A DNA stretch of 64,000 nucleotides from Linnemannia hyalina (taxonomy: Eukaryota; Mortierellomycota; Mortierellomycetes; Mortierellales; Mortierellaceae), in the NCBI GenBank assembly GCA_019671135.1, contig JAHRHY010000025.1, forward strand, positions 310,001 to 374,000, written 5' to 3'. Shown in pieces: positions 22,901-32,826 of this stretch (position 1 is the stretch's first letter; each line of letters begins with the position of its first letter). The translations under genes and the position numbers were made by a program. Below the pieces are notes generated by a model that ran no database searches, was not told the DNA's origin, and worked only from the letters and a program-made list of their open reading frames with translations.

Positions 22901-24757
22901 ATCTCTGGCTCATTCTCTGTCGAATTCTTTTCATATCCAAACATATGTTTAAGGGAAGGTTATTTTCGCGGAGAAAGTAACGTTACTCTGGTACCGTATC
23001 GCAAGTCCATTTGGCGCTCCCAATGTCACCTCTTGTCAGAACGCGGGAGAAAATTTAACAAGGAAGGGATGGGCGGTATGGGAACTGGGCGCAATCGCCT
23101 GTTGTCAATAATCAATTCAATTGCGATCAAAAGTTGTACCTGGAAAGAACATTAAAGAGGAACGGAGCGTGGGAGAAGGGCGTGCATTTCAATCGTGAAG
23201 AATAGGATGCACAAAAGAAACGAGTCAACAAGAAAAAAATTGAATGAAGCAGCGCAGCAGCGAACACAACACTACCTCGGCGAAATCCTTTACCAACACA
23301 AACAAACTCAAGGTTCGTACTCGCTCGCTCGCTTTGCATTCTATCACCAATTTCTGCTCCCTCTTTTCCTCTTTCTTCAAAGGGAGTAGTCTCGACATAC
23401 GGGGAGGGTGTGGAAAAAAGGATATCGGGCTTGAGCGTGTGCACACGCTCAATCGCATCAATTGAAGGAGATGCACGAGCGCGGTCCGGCTTCCGGAAAA
23501 TAAAAAGGGGGAGAAGAAAAAGAAAGAAAAATCTCCTCTAGCGCTGTTCGTTCGGTCAAGAAAGGGAAATGAATAAATAAGGCCAAGGAGGGCCGAGGAA
23601 AAAGAAAACATGCCGATGTGCGAATTAGGAGTGTGTCCAAGACGCAGGGGTGTTCAGGGCAACATATGACTCTTGCTCTATGTGGGGGAGGGGCAAGAGG
23701 GACGAGGATGTGTAACAAAAGACTGGTTGTGCGCGTGTCTCTTTGTCCTTGTTCCCTTACCCACCATCCCCACTTTTTTTTTTCTTTCGACACTTTAACC
23801 ATGTATGGCCGCTCCATTTGTGCTGGATGCACTCATCCATCAAGACAGACACTCATTGATACCCGGGTTTAAGCCCTCTCTTGGCTAGTCAAGGAGAATG
23901 AAATCAAAAAGGTAAAATGGAGAATAAAGGGATGCATACGAAAGATGTGGCGGGAAAACATTTTCCTTATTACCCGTGAACGAAGAAAGGTCCATCCCAA
24001 AAGAGTCATCACTTGTCGTTATTGTTTATTTTGTTCTGGTCCTTTCTTTATGCTTCTTTTTTTTCCTTTCGCCCAACGATACATAGACTTTTGTTTTATG
24101 CAAAAAAATTCCAAGCTCTTTTTCCTTTAGCAAAAATAGGTGTGACCCTAGCAAAGAAAAGAAAGCGCCATTTCTTGATGGATGTGTTTGTGTGTGTTCA
24201 GCACCAATTGGCTTGCCACGAATAAAGAAGGGGGGCCTTGGGAGGGGATAGACGGCTGACAAATGTGAAGATGTGTAAAAAAAACAAAAGCGATTGAATT
24301 TTTTTCGCTCCCCGAAGAAATGACATCCCCCTCTCCTTCTCTCCTTCACCATTCGAACCCTCCCCATCTGTCCAGAAAGGGAAACGATTCCCTCTTTTAT
24401 TTCTTCCATCCAGCTAGATGGCGCCGAGGAATTGGGTTCGTTGAACCCATCCCATGGGTCAACTCTAACAACCTCACTCACCCACTCCGTTAGTCAGTCA
24501 CTTCAAATAAGTCAAGGGTCACACTTTCACAATCTGCTCGTCAAAAGAAACTTAAAGCCATTTGACACACACTCACTCAAGCTTAGTGCCGCAGTCCAGC
24601 TCGCAGAAGTACAATGACACCCTCTTCCTATCCATCTCTCCGATTTCTACAAAAAAAAAAAAAAAAAGGCTGCGCAGATCGTGTGTGGGCGGGCGTGGAA
24701 GGGGCAAAGAAGAGTGTCAAGTCCTGACTCTTCTGTTGGACAAGAGCACGTCAAACG

Positions 24758-24783
24758 AAAAAAAAAAAAAAAAAAAAAAAAAA
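24758..24783. repeat. Poly-A homopolymer (26 bp)
   Basis: A26 after TCAAACG, 90 bp from another A17 at 24651-24667. No target-site duplication or retroposed coding sequence was seen next to it, so I do not call a retrotransposon tail. Confidence 0.8.
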
Positions 24784-25849
24784 GAAAACAAGTGTAACAA
24801 ACAGTTGCGACCGATCTATTTTGACGTGTTTTTTTCCCTAGAAAAAACGGGGATTGAACAACGAGGTAAGCATCCACGAGGGATCGTTGCCCTCTTTTTT
24901 TCGACTTTTCCCCATGAGCGGAACTCGAACAACACAGGCGCCTCACTCAGTTCACTCACTACTCTCATTTGTATCAACTGGAGACAAAAATCACTAGCGT
25001 TTCTCGGATAGTCAGGACTCCTTTTGTTCACAGAACGATAAAAGGGTACAAAAACATCCTGCACATAAGAGGCAATCCACGGTGCGCGGGGAAAGAAAAA
25101 TAAATAGAAAAAGGTGTCATGCATCCGAACGAGAGAGTTTTTCTTTTTGGCGGTCCTGTCGGGGGTCGGGCCAATTGGAGAGGTACCGACTGAGCTACTT
25201 CTTTCTCAGTCAGTTAGGGCGGAGGTTGGTTAAATGGATGGAGTCAAGGAGCAAAAAAAAAGGCAGCATGCCATTCAAGGGAAAATTGAGACTCTCCGTT
25301 TGGCTTTTCATTGGCGCCCATCCCAGCAAGGTTTTCTTTTTGTATTTTCGTTGCCTCTCTGGGCAGGTTACAATGTGACTTTCTGCGCAGAGGAAGAAGA
25401 AATAGATACAAAGGGTATTTATTCTTTTTTTGGAACTTTGGGGCAGGAAAGAGATAATGATACATTCAAGGTCACAGCCGGTGGAGGAGAGAGAGAGAGG
25501 AACGGTTGCCGGCGAGTGTGCAAGCTTAATGCGTTAGTGGAGGTTCTCTACTTCTCTCAATCTATCTCAAGGGGCTGGTGATAATCAGATTGTCAGACTG
25601 ACTCTTGAACAAGCATATCAGGGTTCATATCAAGAATCTCCATTTCCTTCTACCCTACTACTTCCACTACGGTCAGTTCAATTGAGGTGTTTTAAAGGCA
25701 AGGTTCCCTTCACGAGTCCCTTATAGTTCGTTTTTGTGCCTACAAGCTGGGGATGAAGATCCCCCTTCCCGTGTCGGTTTTGTGTTCATGGCGCCAACTG
25801 GAAAGGGGAAATGGAGTCCTCATGAATTTTGTTTTGATTATTAATCCGG

Positions 25850-26051
25850 GGTGTCATAGCAGGGTGTCATAATAAAGAGAAGCGGGGAAAAGGGTGTCAT
25901 TTTCAACATGTGCCGAACATAAATCAATTTTAACAAACGAAAGAGGTGAAGAGGGGTGTCATCGAAGGTGTCATTTGGCATATCTGCTCAGTTGAAAAAA
26001 AAAGCTATAGCTATTCCTCAATTGAACGAAAAGAAAGAAAAAGGGTGTCAT
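25850..26051 (+). promoter_or_regulatory. Clustered GGTGTCAT octamers (six copies in 202 bp)
   Basis: Exact GGTGTCAT begins at 25850, 25863, 25893, 25955, 25967 and 26044, all on the plus strand and mostly preceded by G or AG. Further exact copies begin at 25113 and 26996 (+), with the reverse complement ATGACACC at 24614 and 27281. An 8-mer is expected about once per 33 kb counting both strands, so ten in 2.7 kb is far from chance. The core TGTCA/TGACA resembles sites of TALE homeodomain factors such as yeast Cup9/Tos8; that link is inference. The nearest downstream gene is the arrestin at 28071. Confidence 0.55.
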
Positions 26052-28070
26052 AGGGGGATAATGAAAGGGTGAAGGAGAACCCTCTTTGGCATAATTGTAC
26101 CATTGTACCGAAGAGGACGGGAAAAGGCTACGCGATTTGCTGAGATGGATGTGTCACTTCAAGAGAATCACTCCCTCCACACGCAATAGTGTATCAACAA
26201 ATAACGAAAATCCTAACAAACAAAACAACATCAGTAAAGACGATACGCCCCAGCGCAGTAGACGGTGTTACGTTGTTGATTGAAATGATGCTTGCCTTGG
26301 ATGAAATATCGTTTACACATCTATCCCCCTACGCACGCCTCCAATGCTTCTTTTCTAAGAAAAAGCGCACCGTCACCTTTCTCCTTTTTTTTAGTTCTTT
26401 GTGTTCTTACACTTGTCATAACTGACAATGTCGCAGGCAAGGAACGAAGGATGGTTGGTTATCTCTGTTACATGGCCCTTTTGTAATACTGTAACAACGA
26501 GGAACAAGAGAGCATGTACAACGACGAGAGGAAGATCAGGAGTTCATCGTTGTGTTTGTGAAAGGACAGAGAGTAAGAAAATACAGGAACAAGGAGGTAG
26601 ACAGGACTGACTGTGAGAAAAAAAGAAGAGAAAATGCGATCTACCATACAGAGAGATGGCATGGGAAAGACAGAGAAACATAGTGTGCGGGGCTGAGTCC
26701 GTTGCAGTTTGCAGTTTGTTCTATGTGGGCCAGGCGGCCAAAGGCAAAACGCATTTAGCTACACTAGAGTGTGACAATGGGGGTGTATTCAGATATTAAT
26801 AATTGAAGAGGGAGGAAAGGATGGCATCAAAGTGAACAGAAATGAGAAGCGAGAGGTATGTGTATTTGTCAGTGTGAGGTGTTGTCAATTGACACTTTTT
26901 TGCTTTGTTTCGCTTTGACCTTGTGTGGGAGTGAGCGTGGTGTTGGTATTAAGAGCAAATGACCAGTCGTACAGTGTGGTCTAATGAAAGAACAGGGTGT
27001 CATCGATAGATGTGCGCCGCGCTGATTCATTGCCTTTTCTGTTTTGAATTGGATGAAATAGGGGACGGCGATTGAATGGAAGTGAGTACTGTTCATCGGG
27101 GAATAACAATATATTCTTGAACTTACACGATTGGCGCATGGCTGCAAGAACCTTTCCTGTTTGTGGTTGTATACATTTTTACACGACTGTGCAATTCGAA
27201 GCATATACACAAAGGATGACTCGAAAACCTTGTTATTCTTGCTATAGTCTTCGCTGTTGCTGTTTGTGCTGCTCTCGTCAATGACACCCTTTTTTCTTGT
27301 GCTGTTGTTTTTCGTTGTTGCATTCAATGGAGCTGAAATTCTGTTTCTTTCCTTTGTGTGCTTATTTGTTTATTTGTCTATCTATCTATCCACAACACCC
27401 TTTTCTTTGTTTGCTTGCCTTGTTTGTAAGTATGCTGTAAGATGTGAGTGTGTATTGACTGAATGAGTGTATGTATTTGTCCAGGGTGAATACCATCCCT
27501 TGTTTTCTTCGCAGGCAAACAAAAAGTCGTATAAAATCAGATCCCTTCGCCCACTTCTCCTTTCCAAAAGACAAAAGAGCGAATTATCCATTGTCACATC
27601 TCTCATTCATATCGATAGCAAAATCATACTCTGCATACAACCAGCCAACCACCAGCAATAACAGCCATACATTCACACATACAAACATTCGCACACACAC
27701 AATCAGCATCCATTTACACACAAAAAAAACATAAAAAATAGCAACAACCACTCCATCACTAAACCACCAATACCCTCTAAAAAAAGAGAAATATCAACAG
27801 CCAAAATCCCTTGCTTTCCTTAGTTCCACATCTTTTCACGACCTTTTTTTTCAAACCCACGCATCCCTCGTTCTCGCAAACAGGTAAATATCATCTTCTC
27901 TCGCCCATCTCTTCTTCAGTCCCTCACTAAGTAACCACATAATAATGCAACTCCCAAACCCGGAACATTCATCGCTCACCACCCTTTTTCACTTTTGTTG
28001 TTCATAGACCCATTTCTTCGTCACACCTACCCTTTTCCCCACTTTCAACTACAACACCACCTCACCAACA

Positions 28071-29867
28071 ATGACTGCAACCATGAAGATCGAGCTCAAG
28101 GACGACTTTATTGTCCTTCCTCACCCCGCATCCATGCAGTCTGAGACTCCCTCCGTCCCAGGCTCCCCCTTGACCGCTACCATGAGCATGGCTTCGCCCA
28201 GCCGCACCATGTCCTTTGGTGGCGCATCCTTTGCCTCAACCCTCCCTTCTTCCACCACCTCCGCTCGCTCCTCCTTTGATCTTGAGCAAACCTCTTCTGC
28301 CCCCATTTCCATTTCGCCCGGCACTACCCTCCTCAAGGGCAACCTGGTCTTGACCCTCTCCAAGCCCACCAAAGTCGCCTCGCTGGCCATTTCTCTTAAT
28401 GGCTCCACCCACATTGCCTTCCTCGGACCCGGCAAGCGCGCCCACTCTTCTCGCCACTTCTTCCGCACCCAGCAATTCCTGATCGAGCCCCGCGCCAACT
28501 CTGAGATTTACACTCAGCTGCCCAAGGACACCATCTCCTACCCCTTTGCGATCGAGCTCCCCAACAGCTTGCCTTCGTCTGTGTCGACCCCTCACGGCGG
28601 CACTGTCTACCGCATGACTGCAGTCTTGTCCATTGCCAAGAGCTCCAGCATCATGTCGTTCTTGTCCAACGGTACCACCGTTGTGACCTCAGCCTCTGTT
28701 CAGCTGTACCGTGCTCCTCGTATCTTTGAGACTGAAACTGACGGCGATGAACAAGAATTGGAATGTGGGGCCGAGTTTGCCGGCGTTGACGGTGTGACCG
28801 AGACGGACCATCCCGAGACTGTTGACGCGAACGATCACGAGATTGTTCCTGCAACGGTCAAGCATACCTGGGCTGGCCAGGTTGAGGCCACTGTTGCCAT
28901 CCCCTTCACCCGCCTTCCTCCTCAGGCCAAGCCCGATCTGCACATCCGCGTCCGTGTCTTGCGTGGGGGTTTGAACATCAAGTCGTTGCAAGCTGCTATT
29001 TGGGAGCGAGCCATTTTCCGAGTTCAGAAGGCTGGCTCCCCTCCTGGCAGCAAGAAGTACATTATGGGCGTCCGTGAACGCGCTGTCTGCGCCCAACGAT
29101 GTGACTCTGGGTGGCAGAACGAGTCGATTACAGGACAGGTCCCTCACACTTTCGAGAAAATAGTTATCTTCTCGATCCCGGCCGCCGCTCGAACCAACAA
29201 GGAGCTGTACTCTTCTCGCAGCTGCAACCCTTCGACTTACTCCAACCTGGCCAACCGCATGAAGAACGAACGCTTCTACCACTACAACCCCCAGCGTGGT
29301 CAGCACTCCAAGAAGGAAATGGAGATTGATGATTCCGAGTTTGGCGAGATATCCGTCGAGATCCAGCACTTTATCCGCTATTCGCTCTTTGTGACAGGAT
29401 CGGTCGACCAGACAGGAAAGACCGTCCCCACTCCTGTCGAGCGCGTTCTCGGATCGGTTCCCGTAATCGTCTTGGGAGTTCCCTCAGGACCCCAGTGTGA
29501 CCTTACCGGACTTCCGACCTACTTGTACTCGTTCTCGACCTCGCGTGTCTCGTTCGAGGAGGCTCTTGATTACGAGCTCGAGGCTGCGGCCGCTGTAGGA
29601 GCTGGAGGGAACGAGTTTGGGGAGGACTTTGATGGATCTCGTGTCGGTCCTCTCTACGGCGCCTATGAGGATGACGACGCCTTTATGTCTATGATGGGCC
29701 TCCGCGGCAGTCGAACTCCTCCTAGTTACGAGGACACTATCGGTCGCCCTTCGCTGGATGCCTCAGTCTTGGAGATGCAGGAGCATCGCTTATTAGGATC
29801 GTCATCCTCTCGTACGGCCGACAACTCAGGAGTGCCACCCTATAGCGTCCTTGGTCTTACTCGCTAA
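28071..29867 (+). CDS. ART-family alpha-arrestin, ubiquitin ligase adaptor (598 aa)
   Basis: This is a single coding exon. The N-terminal arrestin fold (about residues 75-225) shows ISISPGTTLLKGNLVLTLS, KVASLAISLNG, TISYPFAIELPNSLPSS, YRMTAVLSI. The C-terminal arrestin domain (about 260-500) shows HTWAGQVEATVAIPFTRLPP, LHIRVRVLRGGLNIKSLQAA, and ISVEIQHFIRYSLFVTGS. Near the C terminus is PPSYED (PPSY at about 550-553), the PPxY type of motif that recruits Rsp5/NEDD4 WW domains. Proteins of this kind escort plasma-membrane transporters to Rsp5 for ubiquitination and endocytosis. An acidic insert lies near residue 225. The start is the first ATG; a second in-frame Met follows at residue 5. The 5' leader probably contains an intron (27884-28007). 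The exact yeast orthologue cannot be named. Confidence 0.9.
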   Translation: MTATMKIELKDDFIVLPHPASMQSETPSVPGSPLTATMSMASPSRTMSFGGASFASTLPSSTTSARSSFDLEQTSSAPISISPGTTLLKGNLVLTLSKPTKVASLAISLNGSTHIAFLGPGKRAHSSRHFFRTQQFLIEPRANSEIYTQLPKDTISYPFAIELPNSLPSSVSTPHGGTVYRMTAVLSIAKSSSIMSFLSNGTTVVTSASVQLYRAPRIFETETDGDEQELECGAEFAGVDGVTETDHPETVDANDHEIVPATVKHTWAGQVEATVAIPFTRLPPQAKPDLHIRVRVLRGGLNIKSLQAAIWERAIFRVQKAGSPPGSKKYIMGVRERAVCAQRCDSGWQNESITGQVPHTFEKIVIFSIPAAARTNKELYSSRSCNPSTYSNLANRMKNERFYHYNPQRGQHSKKEMEIDDSEFGEISVEIQHFIRYSLFVTGSVDQTGKTVPTPVERVLGSVPVIVLGVPSGPQCDLTGLPTYLYSFSTSRVSFEEALDYELEAAAAVGAGGNEFGEDFDGSRVGPLYGAYEDDDAFMSMMGLRGSRTPPSYEDTIGRPSLDASVLEMQEHRLLGSSSSRTADNSGVPPYSVLGLTR

Positions 29868-31095
29868 ACTGGATCCGCATATCGACTACCGTCACCCCTC
29901 CCCTCCTCCTCTCCTGGTTTGGATCTTAATTGACCCAACGCCTCCCTCCCTCCCCCCTCCTTTCCGAACAACCCTTCAACGGGTCAATCGGCGGAGGCAG
30001 GAGGAAGAAGCGAAATCAAGGAATCAAAAAACACACCCTTCGACAACCATCGATCAGTCCGAACTCCTCCCCGCTGACCTGGATCCAACTCATGCTCAGG
30101 AAAAGAGATGAACCCCACTTTTTTTCTTTTCTTTTTATGTGTTCTTTTCCAACTCCATTTGTTCGCCGTCCATCTGTCCATGTTTTTTTTATTCCACCTC
30201 ATTTTTTTCGCTATCAATTCTTTCACACCTCTTCTTACTCATATTTTACTTTTCCTTCCATCTCGCCCCCGGAGATTTTATCTTCTTTGTTTGTCGATAA
30301 CCGTATGCCGCTCGGACAACTTTCTTTTTTTTCTTCCGGCTTACGTTTATTGTCACACTTACAGACCACTCTCCTCCTCGTTTGTGTTTGTTATCCATCC
30401 TTATCCATCCCAATCCGGCGACGTATCTCACTCTTTTTTTTCCATCGACGCCTTCTAGTCTGGATCGTAGATATGCCATTTGGGATACTTTATTCATGGA
30501 TCTCACATACAAACCCAATCCCTTCCCCCTTGTCTTCTTGATATTTATCATTTCAATCAGTCCGTCCCGCCCGTCGCGTTAGCACCACTATCCTTTCTTC
30601 ATGTACACGCCTTTTCACGCCATCGTCACACCCCCACCCCCCCGCTATCGCTTCAGGTACAATCTGATGAAAACTATTTTTGTCTTCAAGATCTACCTCC
30701 CTTTCCCCCAACGAGGATCGACGCTTCAATGCAGTCGTCTTAGTTTAGAGAACTAGACAATCCAGCCTGATAGTTTTCTTGAATACAATACAATACCACT
30801 TTATTCTCGTTTCTGTTACCTTATGCGACTTGCAGTTTGGGGAAGGCCTTAACAATAGGCGCCTCGGTGACGTAGACCCAATTTTTGAACGCGTTAGTTG
30901 AGTGACTGCGTTCTCTCTCTCTCTCTCTCGTTGAACGAAGGACGCGCATCCCTTGAGACGTACGCATGCCAACCTGAACACACGCTTCTTCTTCTTTCAG
31001 CTCTCGACTCTTTCTTTTCAACTACGACAACTCGCCCGCCACCAAAACCAGCAACTAAAACTCACCAACGCATCAACACCTCAGAACTCTACACA
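29868..31095. other. Intergenic between arrestin and UMP1
   Basis: About 1.2 kb without a gene; T-rich from 30.1 to 30.5 kb, consistent with the arrestin 3' UTR and terminator region. A short CT repeat lies near 30911-30927. The C/A-rich last 60 bp before UMP1 holds the PACE-like site. Confidence 0.45.
31037..31045 (+). promoter_or_regulatory. PACE-like element just upstream of UMP1
   Basis: CGCCACCAA (reverse complement TTGGTGGCG) lies 51-59 bp before the UMP1 ATG, in the same orientation relative to the gene as the F-box upstream sites. In yeast, UMP1 and proteasome subunit genes carry the Rpn4-bound PACE box; conservation here is an inference. Confidence 0.35.
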
Positions 31096-32422
31096 ATGGT
31101 AATACACGCGCAGCCAGGCTGGAAGTCAAGGAGGAGGAGCTCTCTGTGCCATTCACACATTAACTGCCACTGAGTGCATGACTGGACACATTCAGGTTTC
31201 GCAGCTGAACTTGCAGGAACGCTGAGCAGGACAAGGATGTTACAAGACAAAGCCATGAGCGTACGCCCAGCCAACGCACATGTCGCCTTCTTTCTCGGGG
31301 CATACAATAACCCAGGGCTTACCCAACCCTACCACCCATCACCAACATCTGAATGAACAACGAGGGAAAAAAAGCCAACACAACTTAACCAACACCTAAC
31401 ACCGACACTCGCCTAACCAAGCGCCTGCGATCTTTCAATGCATCATCCTTCAATAGTCCCTGCGTCTCGCCCCTTCAAGCAAAGCATCGTCGGCCAGCTC
31501 GGCCTCGGTCCTGGACACGTCCAACTCGTACGGTCTCCACGACACCATGCGTTTCGGTATGCGCCAAATCGCCTCTGAGGTTTCTTCTAAGCACCCCCTC
31601 GAGAACCGTCTCGCCGAGGTAACTTTTTCTTGTTTATGGTGCTTTCTCTGCTGCCTTCATAGGGATGAATACGGGCCATCATTCATATAGGCCCACTCTT
31701 TCGTGTGTCTGCCTACTAACATTATTCCTAACTTATCTTACTTTCTTAACGTACAAAACACAATAGTGGGAGAACACACAAATGGAGCTGAAGATGAACA
31801 TGGCGAGGAACATGTACGGAATGCATGCGCCCATCAAGGTGGCCATGGAACGGTCGCTCGTCGTCCAGGCCAGAGGCCCCTCCATGCTCCCTCAGCGCTC
31901 AAATCTTGGTTTGGATATCTTGGCCGGCAAGGATGAGTCTATCGACTTTGAGGATTTCTTGAACGGTATGCAAAATCTTTTTTTGCCCTTTTTTGTGTTC
32001 ACTTTTCTTTGGGAGGGCTATGGGGCGAGGCAGTAGTGGATTGACATACTGAGCATATCAGGATAGGGAACACAATTGATCGACGACTGAACTCTGAAAC
32101 TGGAAAGAGGGGTGTGTTCCATTCAGGATACGGGGAGACCATTTGGGAGTGGTTGGCGAAGAAAAATTGAGATTTGGAGTTATTATTGTCAGGGAAGGTT
32201 CATGCAAGACTTTCAACGGAATTGTCCTGGAAGAATTAGAGATCAGGAACGCGCCTGGGAGCGAGATGTAGACGACGACTAGCAGGTGTACATGTTTTCA
32301 CTGATCGCTGCCTAACATACTCTTATCCTTGCCTCAACTGGTGTTACCTAGTTCCCGAGTTGTCGACGGATATGGTTGATGTTCATGTTGTCATGGAGCG
32401 CCAGCTCGGTATCCGCGCATAA
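31096..32422 (+). CDS. ump1: Proteasome maturation factor Ump1/POMP, four exons, 144 aa
   Basis: Ump1 chaperones assembly of the 20S proteasome and is its first substrate. Exons: 31096-31098 (the ATG alone), 31457-31618, 31767-31965, 32352-32422. A stop codon (TAG at 31454-31456) lies directly before the second exon in frame, so the start must come from the upstream ATG spliced at ATG/GTAATA. The joined N terminus MSLRLAPSS fits the family. Conserved features are YGLHDTMRFG, HPLENRLAEWE (the family's HPLE motif), a central Met-rich helix MELKMNMARNMYGMHAPIK, and the C-terminal FLNVPELSTDMVDVHVVME. Length is close to yeast Ump1 (about 148 aa). It is convergent with the monooxygenase on its right. 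Confidence 0.93.
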
Positions 32423-32826
32423 ACGTGACTGAACAGGAGTATTGGAACAACATCAAGTAAATATCAAACACAGGAACCAAAAAAATAGGAGATCTTGATT
32501 TAGGACAAAACTGCGCGGGGGACAGTCGAACTCGTTCGTATCAACAATGCGCAATAAATATGGCGAGAAAGGGTCCTTGTCGTTTCAAGATCATAGAAAA
32601 AAAGTCGCACATGGGGTTCTGACATTATCGACTGAGCTTTTATTATGCCATTACTGGGGGGGTTTTTTGGAATGGGGGAGAGGTGAACGTTTGTTATTGT
32701 TCATATACTTTTTCATACTATTAGTGGGAGAGGGTGATCAATATTTTAGGACTATATGGTATCTTTTTGTTGTGGGGCAAAAGAGAAAGACAAACAAGAG
32801 ATGGAAAGGGGAGTAGTAGCGTCTCC
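32423..32826. other. Convergent 3' region UMP1 / monooxygenase
   Basis: About 400 bp of shared 3' flank. Only short frames are present and no RNA structure was recognised. Confidence 0.4.

Larger units (their letters stand above)
19973..28070. other. 8-kb gene desert with purine-rich + strand
   Basis: No frame in this stretch has family resemblance, sensible codon use or plausible exon joins. The plus strand is conspicuously purine-rich from about 21 to 27 kb, with GGAAAG/GAGGA blocks and A-runs including A17 (24651-24667) and A26 (24758-24783). A cluster of GGTGTCAT octamers lies at 24.6-27.3 kb. The right end (27.5-28.0 kb) turns C/A-rich like the 5' leader of the arrestin gene and contains a possible leader intron (27884-28007, GTAAAT...CATAG). 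It may be an extended promoter or a non-coding transcript; the sequence alone cannot say. Confidence 0.5.

Noticed and set aside
24651..24783. Retrotransposon tails from A17 and A26 runs
   Set aside because: No reverse transcriptase remnant, no target-site duplication and no retroposed gene next to them; the region has many long homopolymers.
24562..25011. 149-codon frame in the gene desert
   Set aside because: Mostly homopolymer-encoded Lys and low-complexity residues; no domain, no plausible splice partners.
25186..25197. tRNA-like A box (TAGCTCAGTCGG) on the minus strand
   Set aside because: No B box (GGTTCGANTCC type) follows within range, the D-stem does not pair, and no acceptor stem can be formed, so no tRNA is called.
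25850..26051. CRISPR array or satellite for the GGTGTCAT cluster
   Set aside because: The repeated unit is only 8 bp with irregular spacing from 12 to 77 bp, and the genome is eukaryotic.
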